Source: an uncultured Lachnospiraceae bacterium (GTDB lineage: Bacteria > Bacillota > Clostridia > Lachnospirales > Lachnospiraceae). Taken from it: DNA of 41,588 nt. The stretch covers positions 1 to 41,588 of the forward strand of contig OMZG01000018.1 of assembly GCA_900315505.1 (NCBI GenBank), written 5' to 3'. The translations under genes and the position numbers were made by a program. Every line of letters starts with the position of its first letter. Within the stretch, counting starts at the first letter, position 1. This document shows positions 33,187 to 41,495 of this stretch, piece after piece. Below the pieces are notes generated by a model. The model saw nothing but the letters and a program-made list of their open reading frames with translations, ran no database searches and had not been told where the DNA came from.

Positions 33187-33639
33187 TCATTTATTAAGGG
33201 CTTTAACTCGTCTTCTTGAGGCATTCCTGTATTTATACAGGTCCATTTCCTTAAGATGCTCTTCGCTCATCATCCGAAGATCAACCGCCTCATATACACG
33301 TACTGTGGTCCCCTTCTCCCAGACCCTTGCAGCGTAGCCGTGATACTTTGACATCTTTTCATTCAGATCACTCCTGTATCTGTCAGCGGCCCAATCCGCC
33401 GCGTCCAAAGAATCGAATTTTTCCGTCCTGCACTTAGTGACCTGATAAGCCCTTCCCCTGTGGAAATTATAATCTGTCACAACCTTTGTATTGCTGCTAA
33501 CCGATCTGACCCTCACAGCACTGCCTTCGCTCATTATTATGTATACACTCCAGAAAGCAACCTCACACACAATGACCACCAGTATGATGAGGAGATATTT
33601 CAGGATTTTCCTGCCACTTTTTTTATTTGATTCTTCCAT
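33187..33639 (-). CDS. Unknown single-helix membrane protein, paralogue of the next gene
   Basis: 150 residues: Lys-rich start, one membrane helix (about 15-35), then a ~115-residue domain expected outside the cell. It is clearly related to the 166-residue product upstream: KYLLIIL helix, VRVR after the helix, FDSL near the middle, YEAVDLRMMSEEHLKEMDLYKYRN near the end. Family not recognised. It starts three bases after the paralogue's stop and ends in a strong terminator. Confidence 0.7.
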   Translation of the reverse strand: MEESNKKSGRKILKYLLIILVVIVCEVAFWSVYIIMSEGSAVRVRSVSSNTKVVTDYNFHRGRAYQVTKCRTEKFDSLDAADWAADRYRSDLNEKMSKYHGYAARVWEKGTTVRVYEAVDLRMMSEEHLKEMDLYKYRNASRRRVKALNK

Positions 33640-33642
33640 ATT

Positions 33643-34143
33643 TTAATCTACCCACATTCCGCTCCGGATCCCTCCGGTTATTATCTGAAACCCCTCTATC
33701 TGACGCTTCCGAGTGTATTCATTTTTGTAACTGCTTAAACCCAGTTCCTTAATCTGTTTATTATTCAGCAGTCTCAGGTCAACCGTCTCATAGCTGAACA
33801 GTTTGTTCCCGTCTGTCCAGCAATTCATTACACACCCCGGGTTTTCTGACATCAATCTATTAGCAACCGCTCTTCTTCTTCCCAGGTATTCCTTCAATTC
33901 TTCTGGTGAATCGAATGTATTGCAAGTGTAATCAGTAATCTGATATACCCCGTCGTTGTAAATATTGTAAGTAATCTCCAAATTTGTCTCATTTGTCAGA
34001 ACATCAAACATTCTGACTCTAACTGTATCTCCAGTATATTTAACTATGAAGAATCGCCATAGAAAAAAGTTTCCAATAAGAAAAGCGAGTATAATCAGAA
34101 CGTATTTTATAATCCTTTTTTTAGTCATAGACCTCATCTCCAT
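33643..34143 (-). CDS. Unknown single-helix membrane protein
   Basis: 166 residues: MEMRSMTKKR start, helix about 12-32, then a domain outside the membrane. Shared with the 150-residue neighbour: KYVLIIL, VRVR, FDSPEEL, YETVDLRLLNNKQIKELGLSSYKN. The pair looks like a tandem duplication. AT-rich codon use differs from the flanking genes. The start overlaps the upstream gene by 23 bases; an ATG five codons later (MTKKRI) is an alternative. No family recognised. Confidence 0.68.
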   Translation of the reverse strand: MEMRSMTKKRIIKYVLIILAFLIGNFFLWRFFIVKYTGDTVRVRMFDVLTNETNLEITYNIYNDGVYQITDYTCNTFDSPEELKEYLGRRRAVANRLMSENPGCVMNCWTDGNKLFSYETVDLRLLNNKQIKELGLSSYKNEYTRKRQIEGFQIITGGIRSGMWVD

Positions 34144-34555
34144 ATTTATAAGTCAGATGAACACCAGACATCCCATCATACTTGTTGCTTATTGAAGATG
34201 AATTAAATTTAACGACTCCTCCAAGCCCTGACGGATCAAACGAATAACTCTTCGAATCACTTAATGAAACAGAAGACTTTGCATGCTGATACGTCCCATA
34301 AACTGTAATATTATCTGCCCCAGTCAATAACTTTACAGTCATCGAACTAGACAAGCTTGAGTTTGCGGAGTCCGGAATATTCATTGATATTCCAACCCCT
34401 CCATAGGCTCCCGTCAGGATATTTGAAATTTTCACATTGTCACTCTTTCCTGAATAAGTCACCATCTGTCCATTATTATAATTGTCGCGCAGCTGATAAG
34501 CAGTTGCGTCTTTTGTAACTTTCTCATAAAAACTCCTTTCATTCATGTTCTCCAA
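34121..34555 (-). CDS. Unknown small soluble or exported beta-rich protein
   Basis: 144 residues from a TTG at 34555, or 141 from the ATG at 34546. No signal peptide or helix is evident. The last ~100 residues are Ser/Thr/Gly/Asn-rich short strands (SGKSDNVKISNILTG, SSSMTVKLLTG, SYSFDPSGLGG), like a surface or secreted beta protein. The start is uncertain: the best SD (AAAGGAG) lies inside the gene before an out-of-frame ATG. First gene of the AT-rich cassette. I do not recognise a family. Confidence 0.6.
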   Translation of the reverse strand: MENMNERSFYEKVTKDATAYQLRDNYNNGQMVTYSGKSDNVKISNILTGAYGGVGISMNIPDSANSSLSSSMTVKLLTGADNITVYGTYQHAKSSVSLSDSKSYSFDPSGLGGVVKFNSSSISNKYDGMSGVHLTYKYGDEVYD

Positions 34556-34573
34556 AAACCTTCAACTCATTCT

Positions 34574-34602
34574 TTTATATCACAATAACTGTTATTTTTC
34601 AA
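34574..34602 (-). promoter_or_regulatory. Promoter of the AT-rich cassette with palindromic spacer
   Basis: TTGAAA (34597-34602), 17-base spacer, TATAAA (34574-34579) preceded by TGA (extended -10). The spacer holds a perfect 13-base palindrome AATAAC-T-GTTATT (34584-34596), well placed for a repressor to block polymerase. Confidence 0.65.
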
Positions 34603-34651
34603 TGTATAAATCATTCTTCTGAAATAGTTCTTAATTATCCGAAAACAATAG

Positions 34652-34674
34652 TCTCTGGCGGACCGCCAGAAGAC
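34652..34674. repeat. Inverted repeat between divergent units
   Basis: TCTGGC/GCCAGA around a 5-base centre, extended by GTCT/AGAC with a bulge. A second dyad AGACA/TGTCT follows at 34671-34689. Both lie between the divergent cassette and EamA promoters and could be operators. Confidence 0.4.
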
Positions 34675-34689
34675 AGATCATATTGTCTG

Positions 34690-34718
34690 TTGCAGAAAAA
34701 TTGCATAAGGTTTATTAT
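34690..34718 (+). promoter_or_regulatory. Candidate promoter of the EamA-glycosylase pair
   Basis: TTGCAG (34690-34695), 17-base spacer, TATTAT (34713-34718); start expected near 34725, about 50 bases before the ATG. Confidence 0.5.
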
Positions 34719-34774
34719 TAGGAAAAAAGCAAAAAGGACAGGTGATAATCTTGAAACCAAAGGAGGCAGAAAAT

Positions 34775-35191
34775 ATGATCTGGCTGTTATTTGCCATTGG
34801 TTCTGCAGTTTTTGCTGCACTCACTTCTATCCTCGCAAAGGTCGGTATCGAAGGTATCAACTCAAATCTGGCTACGGCTATCAGGACCTGTGTGGTTCTT
34901 ATAATGGCCTGGGGTATGGTGTTCCTGACTCATGCACAGAGCGGCATCAGCACCATCGGCACAAAAAGCTGGGTGTTCCTGATCCTCTCCGGACTTGCCA
35001 CCGGTGCTTCATGGCTCTGCTACTACCATGCACTCCAGCTTGGCGAAGCATCGAAGGTGGTTCCAGTCGACAAGATGAGCACAGTTATCACCCTGATCCT
35101 CGCATTCATTTTCCTGCATGAATCATTCACATTCAAGTCCGTGATCGGGATGATACTCCTGACCGCCGGAACACTCGTGATGGTGATGTAA
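34775..35191 (+). CDS. EamA-family (DMT) half-transporter
   Basis: 138 residues with about five membrane helices, one EamA domain instead of the usual two. SILAKVGIEGINSNLATAIRT, SGLATGASWLCYYHALQLGEASKVVPVDKMSTVIT and FIFLHESFTFKSVIGMILLTAGTLVMV are characteristic of the small-protein branch. It probably works as a dimer; the substrate is unknown. I start at the ATG at 34775 with AAAGGAGG about eight bases upstream rather than at the earlier in-frame ATG. The glycosylase gene begins one base after its stop. Confidence 0.87.
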   Translation: MIWLLFAIGSAVFAALTSILAKVGIEGINSNLATAIRTCVVLIMAWGMVFLTHAQSGISTIGTKSWVFLILSGLATGASWLCYYHALQLGEASKVVPVDKMSTVITLILAFIFLHESFTFKSVIGMILLTAGTLVMVM

Positions 35192-35192
35192 A

Positions 35193-35684
35193 ATGGAGCT
35201 CGAAAAAGCTGACCATACCTTTGGTCCATTCTATGACAGCTCATCAAGGATATTGATTCTGGGGTCTTTTCCATCTGTGAAGTCAAGAGAGCAGGGTTTC
35301 TACTACGGTCATCCATCAAACAGGTTCTGGAAGGTGATTTCCGCCATTTTTGAAAAAGAAGATCCTCATGACATTGATGAGAAGAAAGCCCTTCTTACTG
35401 ACTGTCATATAGCTCTGTACGATGTGATTGATTCCTGCCGGATAAAAGGTTCTTCCGACAGCTCTATCACTGATGTGAATGTCACTGATCTCTCGCTGAT
35501 ACTGAAAGCTGCTGATATTGGTGAAAGAATCTTCGTCAACGGGAAGACAGCTTACAATCTGTACATGAAGTACCAGTATCCGGTCTACGGCATCGAACCG
35601 GTCTGCCTGCCATCTACTTCTTCGGCAAATGCAAGATGGAGACTCGATGATCTGGTCAGAGACTGGAAGATAATCAGGCAATAA
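35193..35684 (+). CDS. DNA-deoxyinosine glycosylase (family 6, HDG-type)
   Basis: Uracil-DNA-glycosylase-superfamily enzyme that removes hypoxanthine (deaminated adenine) from DNA, starting base excision repair. 163 residues: the ILILGSFPSVKSREQGFYYGHPSNRFW block is the signature of the hypoxanthine branch, where GSFPS replaces the GxDPY motif; ALYDVIDSC and VCLPSTSSANAR complete the active-site loops. It overlaps the EamA gene nearly exactly (one base gap), an odd pairing of a transporter and a repair enzyme. Confidence 0.88.
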   Translation: MELEKADHTFGPFYDSSSRILILGSFPSVKSREQGFYYGHPSNRFWKVISAIFEKEDPHDIDEKKALLTDCHIALYDVIDSCRIKGSSDSSITDVNVTDLSLILKAADIGERIFVNGKTAYNLYMKYQYPVYGIEPVCLPSTSSANARWRLDDLVRDWKIIRQ

Positions 35685-35733
35685 GACAAGGGGACGGCTC
35701 TCCGATCCCATAAGTCACATTCATTTCAAGCAG

Positions 35734-35766
35734 AAAAAAGCACCGGTGGCCATTGGTCGCCGGTGC
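35734..35766 (-). terminator. Terminator of the hydratase gene
   Basis: GCACCGG/CCGGTGC stem (35740-35746, 35760-35766) then TTTTTT on the minus strand, 15 bases after the stop. Between it and the glycosylase stop, 35693-35711 holds a GGGGACGG...ATCCC fragment resembling the REP-like palindromes. Confidence 0.85.
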
Positions 35767-35781
35767 CTGTATATACCTGAT

Positions 35782-38079
35782 TTACTTATTGTTCTGTGCC
35801 CTGTAATAGTTGATCAGGCAGCCGTCCTCGATGATCTCACGCTCATCGTCAGTGAGCTCACCCATTGTGAGAGTGAACGGTACCAGACCACCGTCCTTTA
35901 CTACATATGCCTCGATTGAGGTATTCTTGTTCCTGATGTCGTCGAATACATTCGGGATGAAGAGGTAGTCACCAAGCGCAAATGGCAGGTCGCCGGCCGG
36001 GATCGTAAATGGAAGCATGCCCCAGTTGATCAGATTGCTTCTGTATCTCTTCGTAGCATACTCATTCGCAATATTGGCCCAGCCACCAAGTACCTTCTGA
36101 CAGCTTGCAGCCTGCTCTCTTGCAGAACCGTCACCCGGCTTTACCGCAAAGATGGTGCTTCCTACTCCGATATTATGTCTGTTCACATCCGGAAACCTCG
36201 TATGAATAGCATTCATCACCTCGTGGAATCCTGGATCTGCATCTCCCGGACAGCTGTCAGCCTCTATAGCACGCTGGATCTTCTGAACCTTCTTTGCCCT
36301 TCCCACATACTCAGGATCCTTTCTCGAAAGAGCGAACTCCGCAAGAGCCAGAGGATTTGATCTGTATGATGAGGTCTCGCCGGACGGGATCAGCTCGTCT
36401 GTGGTAGTCACCGGATCATGTATCTCGGAAACGACCTTCAGGATAAGGTTCTCAGGAAGGGCTACCATAGCCGGCCAGTCCTTGATATTCGGTCCGAACT
36501 TGACCTCTACTGACGGATCAGCTACACCGTGACTGTCGAATACACGGTTCTTGTATATCTCTGAGTCGAAGAAGTACTTCGGCTTCGTGAAATCAACTCC
36601 ATCAAGCTCGTCAGCGCCAGTCAGGAAGCCCTTATTAGCAGCTGTAGCAGCGATAGAACGAGCATCCATAAGTGCAACTGATGCTATCTGACCGTTCTGG
36701 ATCTTTGAACCCTCTCTGTTAGGGAAGTTCCTTGTAGAATGTCTGATAGAGAAGCCCTGGTTGGCAGGTGTGTCTCCGGCACCGAAGCACGGTCCGCAGA
36801 ATGCAGTCTTTACGATAGCACCGGTAGCCAGAAGATCAGCAACAGCTCCGTTCTTCACGAGCTGCATGAATATAGGTGTAGAAGCCGGATAAACGCTAAG
36901 TGTGAAGTCATCATCACCTATTGACTTGCCACGGAGGATATCAGCAGCATCGCAGATATTCTCATATCCGCCGCCTGCACATCCGGCAATGATACCCTGA
37001 TCTACATAGAGCTTGCCGTCATGAACCTTTTCCTTAAGCTTAAGGTCCGCATTCTCGCCAAGAGAAACCTTTGCTCTCTTCTCAGTCTCTTCAAGGATAT
37101 CCATGAGATTGTCCTTGAGTTCTGCGATAGTATATGTATTTGACGGATGGAACGGCATTGCGATCATAGGTCTGATCTCTGAGAGATCGATCTCTACGCA
37201 GCCATCGTAATATGCGACATCAGCCGGATGAAGCGGCTTGTAGTCATCCTTTCTGCCGTGGATCTCATAGAACTCCTCTGTCTTGTCATCACATTCCCAG
37301 ATGGATGAAAGGCAGGTAGTCTCAGTTGTCATGACATCGACACCGATTCGGTAATCTACAGACAGATTAGCGATTCCAGGTCCGACGAACTCCATGACCT
37401 TATTCTTGACATAGCCCTTCTTGAAGACTTGGCCAATGATTGCAAGTGCGATATCCTGAGGTCCTACGCCCTTGACCGGTGTTCCCTTCAGATAAATAGC
37501 GATGACACCCGGCATATTGATATCATAGGTCTTGCCAAGAAGCTGCTTGACAAGCTCCGGACCGCCCTCGCCCATAGCCATCGTACCAAGAGCTCCGTAT
37601 CTGGTGTGTGAATCGGAACCAAGGATCATCTTCCCTGTACAGGCAAGCATTTCTCTGGCAAACTGGTGAATGACAGCCTGATGTGGCGGCACATACATAC
37701 CACCGTATCTCTTGGCACAGGAAAGCCCGAACATGTGGTCATCCTCATTGATCGTTCCGCCTACTGCGCAGAGGCTGTTGTGGCAGTTCGTCAGCACATA
37801 CGGGATAGGGAACTTCTCAAGGCCTGAAGCCCTTGCGGTCTGAATGATACCTACATATGTGATATCGTGGCTGGTGAGCTTGTCAAACTTGATCTGAAGC
37901 TCTTTCATATTGCCTGAAGTATTGTGGCTCTTCAGGATTCCATAGGCCATTGTGCCTTCGGCAGCCTGCTCTTTGTCTGCCTTCTTTCCCATAGAGGAAA
38001 GCTTCGCAGCAGCTTCATTGTCATCTGCGACAATATCGGTGCCGTTTACTAAGTACACTCCTGTGTCGTATAATTTCAT
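35782..38079 (-). CDS. Aconitase-superfamily hydratase
   Basis: 765-residue enzyme of the aconitase family. All three cluster cysteines are in place: [11 protein letters not shown] for the first and [10 protein letters not shown] for the pair, so a [4Fe-4S] cluster is likely. [12 protein letters not shown] and the [15 protein letters not shown] signature are also present. However, the canonical CTN(S/A) motif after the first Cys is AGCAGGGY, so the substrate may not be citrate; this is the branch often named only 'hydratase'. GGAGG lies four bases before the ATG. It follows the coiled-coil and HydF genes by 44 bases. Confidence 0.85.
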   Translation of the reverse strand: MKLYDTGVYLVNGTDIVADDNEAAAKLSSMGKKADKEQAAEGTMAYGILKSHNTSGNMKELQIKFDKLTSHDITYVGIIQTARASGLEKFPIPYVLTNCHNSLCAVGGTINEDDHMFGLSCAKRYGGMYVPPHQAVIHQFAREMLACTGKMILGSDSHTRYGALGTMAMGEGGPELVKQLLGKTYDINMPGVIAIYLKGTPVKGVGPQDIALAIIGQVFKKGYVKNKVMEFVGPGIANLSVDYRIGVDVMTTETTCLSSIWECDDKTEEFYEIHGRKDDYKPLHPADVAYYDGCVEIDLSEIRPMIAMPFHPSNTYTIAELKDNLMDILEETEKRAKVSLGENADLKLKEKVHDGKLYVDQGIIAGCAGGGYENICDAADILRGKSIGDDDFTLSVYPASTPIFMQLVKNGAVADLLATGAIVKTAFCGPCFGAGDTPANQGFSIRHSTRNFPNREGSKIQNGQIASVALMDARSIAATAANKGFLTGADELDGVDFTKPKYFFDSEIYKNRVFDSHGVADPSVEVKFGPNIKDWPAMVALPENLILKVVSEIHDPVTTTDELIPSGETSSYRSNPLALAEFALSRKDPEYVGRAKKVQKIQRAIEADSCPGDADPGFHEVMNAIHTRFPDVNRHNIGVGSTIFAVKPGDGSAREQAASCQKVLGGWANIANEYATKRYRSNLINWGMLPFTIPAGDLPFALGDYLFIPNVFDDIRNKNTSIEAYVVKDGGLVPFTLTMGELTDDEREIIEDGCLINYYRAQNNK

Positions 38080-38123
38080 GGTTCCTCCAATCTATATACT
38101 CGTTTTCACCTTGTTGCATTGTA

Positions 38124-38873
38124 TCATTTTTTGAAAACACTGAAAAGTCCCTTTTTCCTGGGTTCATCATCTTCTGAACCGTCTTTCCAGTCAAAATATT
38201 CCCTGTCAAGCTCATCAGGATCCATCGGCGCCTGCTGCTCTGATTCCTCACCGTCGGCTATGGTTCCGTCCGGGATATCGCCGTTTTTGAAAAATGCAGG
38301 ATTCACGTGGATCTCAGGCTTCACATCCGCATATGACGGTGTATCTGCCTCCTCCGTGAATTCACCAGAATGCTTTTCCTTCTCTATCCGGCGATTCTCA
38401 TCCTCGATCAGCTTCAGATACTCCTGCGTATCCCGCAGATCATTCAGCTGACCCTTCAGCTCGTACTGGTTCTTCCTGATTCGCTTCTTCTCATCCTCTA
38501 TCTGTTCCATCAGATCAGAATGTATCTTCTCTATCGAATCAGATGCGTCCTGGACAATCTTATTTATCTGGTTCAGGGCCCTGTCAGAATACATGAGCGA
38601 TCCGGCGTAGATATCCTCAGCCTTCTTTCTCGCTCTCTCCTCGGTGAGGTCGGCCTGCTTCTGCCTGCTCCGCTCAGCCTGGTCATGTGATGACTTCGTC
38701 AGCTCAGACTCATCAAGCATTGCATACAGACAGTCCCCGAGCTCCTTCAGGATACCCTGTATCTCTTCCTTATCTATAACTACCTTTGAATCGCTTCCCG
38801 GCGCATAATCCGCATTAGCCACAAGGATATGCATGGCCCGGAGCGCATCTTCTGTCCTCTCCTGTGCGCCCAT
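38124..38873 (-). CDS. Coiled-coil protein (DivIVA/V-ATPase E-like)
   Basis: 249 residues, no membrane segment. The middle (~55-170) is a long coiled coil full of Glu, Lys, Arg and Asp (RARKKAEDIYAGSLMYSDRALNQI, RIRKNQYELKGQLNDLRDTQEYLKLIEDE), then an acidic linker and a basic C-terminal end KKGLFSVFKK that may contact membrane or DNA. I do not assign a family; DivIVA-like is a shape guess. It begins 14 bases after hydF. Confidence 0.6.
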   Translation of the reverse strand: MGAQERTEDALRAMHILVANADYAPGSDSKVVIDKEEIQGILKELGDCLYAMLDESELTKSSHDQAERSRQKQADLTEERARKKAEDIYAGSLMYSDRALNQINKIVQDASDSIEKIHSDLMEQIEDEKKRIRKNQYELKGQLNDLRDTQEYLKLIEDENRRIEKEKHSGEFTEEADTPSYADVKPEIHVNPAFFKNGDIPDGTIADGEESEQQAPMDPDELDREYFDWKDGSEDDEPRKKGLFSVFKK

Positions 38874-38887
38874 ATTAACTCCTGTTT

Positions 38888-40138
38888 TCAGCCTCGTTCC
38901 ACTTCATCCGAAGAAAATGGTGTCAGCACCCTTCCCAGAATACCATTCAGATATGCGATGAGCACTCCATAGTTCGTGATCGGCACATTCTGCGACTTCG
39001 CAAGCTGCATCCTGTACCTGATCTCACGTATCGGCAGTGTGCACGCGCCACAATGGATCACGAGCGAATACTTCGACAGATCCTCAGGGAAATCGCCGCC
39101 GCTTGTGAATTCAAATGAAAAATCCTTCCCTGTCTTCTTCCGTATCAGTGCCGGAAGCTTCTGCGTGCCTATGTCCCCGCACTGTCTGTGGTGTGTACAG
39201 CCCTCGCTGATCAGGATTCTCTCTCCGCCCTTCAGCTCGGAAAGGGCCTTTGCTCCCTGCGTCTGCAGCACCAGATCACCCTTATATCTGCTCATAAGTA
39301 TTGAAAAGGAAGTGAGCGGCACTTTCTTCGGTACTATATCTGCCACGACTGCGAAGGCCTGAGAATCTGTAATCACAAGGGCCGGAGGCGTCTTCATGTT
39401 TGCAAGCATCTGCGGCAGCTCCCTGGTCTGCGCCACAGAGCAGAAGCCCTTCGCATCAAGCACATCCCGGATGACCTGCTGCTGCGGCAGAATGATCCTG
39501 CCCTTAGGAGCTGCATAGTCCACAGGGATCACGAGCACTACATTATCACCCGGCCTTATCAGATCACGGACCAGATACCTCTCCTTCTCATCTGTTACGG
39601 CCAGCTTCCCGATCTCGATTCTGAGAAAATTAGCATTGACCGAAGGATTCGTCACTGTACTTGTCAGAAGAATATGTTCAGGCCTGTCGTGAAGCTCCTC
39701 TGCGAGATCAGCCTTCATCTCCTCCTTATTGATATCATCACCAAGCAGATCGGTCTTATTTACCACGATGATGTATGGAATATTTTTCTGCCTCAGCTCA
39801 TCAAGGAGATCATTTTCCGCCTTGAAGCCAAAGCTCCCGGCCTCGATCACGAGCAGTGCAATATCCACCATGCGGAGGACCTTCCACGTCTGCTCCACCC
39901 GCTTCGAGCCCAGCTCTCCGAAGTCGTCCATCCCCGGCGTATCAATAAAGGTCACCGGGCCTATTGGCAGAAGCTCCATCGACTTCTTCACCGGATCAGT
40001 CGTCGTACCCTTTACCTCAGAAACCACGGACATGGTCTGTCCCGTAAGCATATTGAGAATTGACGATTTGCCAGCATTCCTTTTTCCAAAGATTCCTATC
40101 TGGACTCTTTCTCCTGTCGGCGTCTCATTAAGACTCAT
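38888..40138 (-). CDS. hydF: [FeFe]-hydrogenase H-cluster maturation GTPase HydF
   Basis: Scaffold and GTPase on which the 2Fe subcluster is built before transfer to hydrogenase HydA. 416 residues: G1 GIFGKRNAGKS, G2 EVKGTTTDPV, G3 DTPGMDD, G4 VVNKTDL, a dimerisation domain, and the C-terminal Fe-S domain with CTHHRQCG and HCGAC, matching the CxH...HCxxC ligand pattern. HydE, HydG and HydA are not in this window. The possible SD (GGAGG) lies 12 bases before the ATG, longer than normal. Confidence 0.95.
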   Translation of the reverse strand: MSLNETPTGERVQIGIFGKRNAGKSSILNMLTGQTMSVVSEVKGTTTDPVKKSMELLPIGPVTFIDTPGMDDFGELGSKRVEQTWKVLRMVDIALLVIEAGSFGFKAENDLLDELRQKNIPYIIVVNKTDLLGDDINKEEMKADLAEELHDRPEHILLTSTVTNPSVNANFLRIEIGKLAVTDEKERYLVRDLIRPGDNVVLVIPVDYAAPKGRIILPQQQVIRDVLDAKGFCSVAQTRELPQMLANMKTPPALVITDSQAFAVVADIVPKKVPLTSFSILMSRYKGDLVLQTQGAKALSELKGGERILISEGCTHHRQCGDIGTQKLPALIRKKTGKDFSFEFTSGGDFPEDLSKYSLVIHCGACTLPIREIRYRMQLAKSQNVPITNYGVLIAYLNGILGRVLTPFSSDEVERG

Positions 40139-40198
40139 TTATAAATACAGCCTCCATTCTTCTTTCCTTTTCGTCCATTATTCTATCACAAATGCCAA

Positions 40199-40231
40199 AG
40201 ATGAAAAAGGGGACAGGTCCCTTTTTCATCT
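40199..40231. repeat. REP-like palindrome, copy 2
   Basis: 33-nt palindrome with GGGGAC/GTCCC arms, matching copy 1 (14684-14716, opposite orientation) at 32 of 33 bases. The T5 in the 3' arm, read on the minus strand, could terminate the SRP RNA. CCTGTCCCC can also pair with GGGGACAGG further upstream (40248-40256), giving two alternative hairpins. Confidence 0.8.
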
Positions 40232-40264
40232 TATGAATCAGAAAGAACCTGTCCCCATATATTA

Positions 40265-40541
40265 CAACATAAGCCGGGCTTCTGCTGTCGAACCGCTCCC
40301 ATGAAACGTTACCTGTGCAGTTAGCTCAATCCAGGCGACCCTGCGGCACATGAAAAATCCGGCTTAGTGCTGCTTCATTCCTGACCTGACACGGTTCACC
40401 GGCATCCATTGCGCAGGACCCGGATATCAACGCCACTTACTCAGGGCAGCTGACACGAAATACGGCCCTCGAACAGAAATCACCCCGGCGTATAGCGGAT
40501 ATTCCGGTACAGGGGACCGCTGATCCCCCGGCTGCCCGACA
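40265..40541 (-). ncRNA. ffs: Signal recognition particle RNA, large bacterial type
   Basis: About 275 nt. The minus strand contains the universally conserved SRP core GTGAACCGTGTCAGGTC...GGAATGAAGCAGCACTAAG, which holds the Ffh-binding loop. The ends pair (AGCCGGG at 40527-40533 read on the minus strand with CCCGGCT at 40272-40278), closing an Alu-like domain as in Firmicutes. It targets nascent membrane proteins to the membrane with Ffh. Here it lies between a sugar permease and hydF. Confidence 0.92.
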
Positions 40542-40547
40542 ACTATT

Positions 40548-40576
40548 ATTGTACAATTTTTCACTATATGAGTCAA
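40548..40576 (-). promoter_or_regulatory. Promoter of the SRP RNA
   Basis: TTGACT (40571-40576), 17-base spacer, TACAAT (40548-40553); predicted start at about 40541, agreeing with the 5' end of the SRP fold. Confidence 0.85.
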
Positions 40577-40586
40577 CCCAATAAAA

Positions 40587-40621
40587 AGACGAAAAAGGAA
40601 CCACGGTTGTCCGCGGTTCCT
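40587..40621 (-). terminator. Terminator of the ABC permease gene
   Basis: AGGAACCACGG/CCGCGGTTCCT 11-bp stem with one G-T/A-C irregularity and a 4-base loop, followed on the minus strand by TTTTT. It separates the permease operon from the SRP promoter. Confidence 0.88.
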
Positions 40622-40646
40622 CTTACTTGTCTTATGGATATCCTTA

Positions 40647-41495
40647 TCAGCCCTTTACAGCACCTGCGGTTGTTCCACCGACAATGTACTTTGAAAGGAA
40701 AAGATATACGATGATTACCGGGAAGATGGAGAATGCTATCATAGCATAAACCTGGCCCATATCAAACTTCAGGAAGTCTGCACCTCTCAACTGAGCAATG
40801 AGGATAGGCAGGGTCTTCATGTAATCCTTGTGCAGGATCAGGGCTGGCTGGAAGTAATTGTTCCATGCCGAAACGAATGCGAAGATTGCCTGTACTGCGA
40901 TAGCCGGCTTCATCAGCGGAATAACTATCGTATTGAAGATTCTCATCTCACCTGCTCCATCTATTCTGGCCGCTTCCATCAGTGATGCCGGAAGCGTCGC
41001 ATCCATCGACTGCTTCATATAGAAGAATACTACCGGAGCTGCGACCGAAGGAACGATCAGAGGGATGAAGTTGTCCATCAGTCCCCAACTGGTCATTAAC
41101 TGAACGAAACCAAGTGCAGTAACCTGTGTAGGAATCATCATGATTGCAAGGACGAAAGTAAAGATTGCCTCTCTTCCTTTGAAACGATATGCATGGATAG
41201 CAAATGCCGTCATAGCTGAGAAATATGTCGTCAGTACCGCGCATGAACCTGATACGATTACCGAGTTCAGGAGTCCTCTTGCTACAGGCAGTGTGCCATG
41301 CAATACATTGTACAGATTACGTCCAAGGAAAGTGCTCGGAAGGAGCGTAAATCCTTTTGTCAGCTCTGCATGAGATCTGGTCGCATTGATAAACAGGATG
41401 TAGAACCAGAACAGACAAAGGATGGAAATAATGACGAGTACGATGTATGAAATTACTCTACGAACATGAGTCGCTGTTGTTATTTTTTCTTCCAT
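40647..41495 (-). CDS. Carbohydrate ABC transporter permease (MalG/AraQ family)
   Basis: Inner-membrane permease subunit of a binding-protein-dependent sugar importer. 282 residues with six membrane helices and the EAA loop EAARIDGAGEMRIFNTIVIPLMKPA that contacts the ATPase, typical of the second permease (MalG position). The C-terminal VGGTTAGAVKG is the usual end. The partner permease and binding protein should lie just outside the window. 41496-41588 holds two competing hairpins (CGAAAGGC/GCCTTTCG versus TGCCTTT/AAAGGCA) but no gene I can support. No SD at a normal distance precedes the ATG. Confidence 0.93.
   Translation of the reverse strand: MEEKITTATHVRRVISYIVLVIISILCLFWFYILFINATRSHAELTKGFTLLPSTFLGRNLYNVLHGTLPVARGLLNSVIVSGSCAVLTTYFSAMTAFAIHAYRFKGREAIFTFVLAIMMIPTQVTALGFVQLMTSWGLMDNFIPLIVPSVAAPVVFFYMKQSMDATLPASLMEAARIDGAGEMRIFNTIVIPLMKPAIAVQAIFAFVSAWNNYFQPALILHKDYMKTLPILIAQLRGADFLKFDMGQVYAMIAFSIFPVIIVYLFLSKYIVGGTTAGAVKG

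Noticed and set aside
34459-34527. 22-codon ORF with the best SD (AAAGGAG, 5-base spacing) inside the 144-residue gene
   Set aside because: It is out of frame and stops after 22 codons, while the 144-residue frame reads as natural protein through the same bases. The SD is probably a by-product of Glu-Arg-Ser codons, though a frameshift cannot be excluded.
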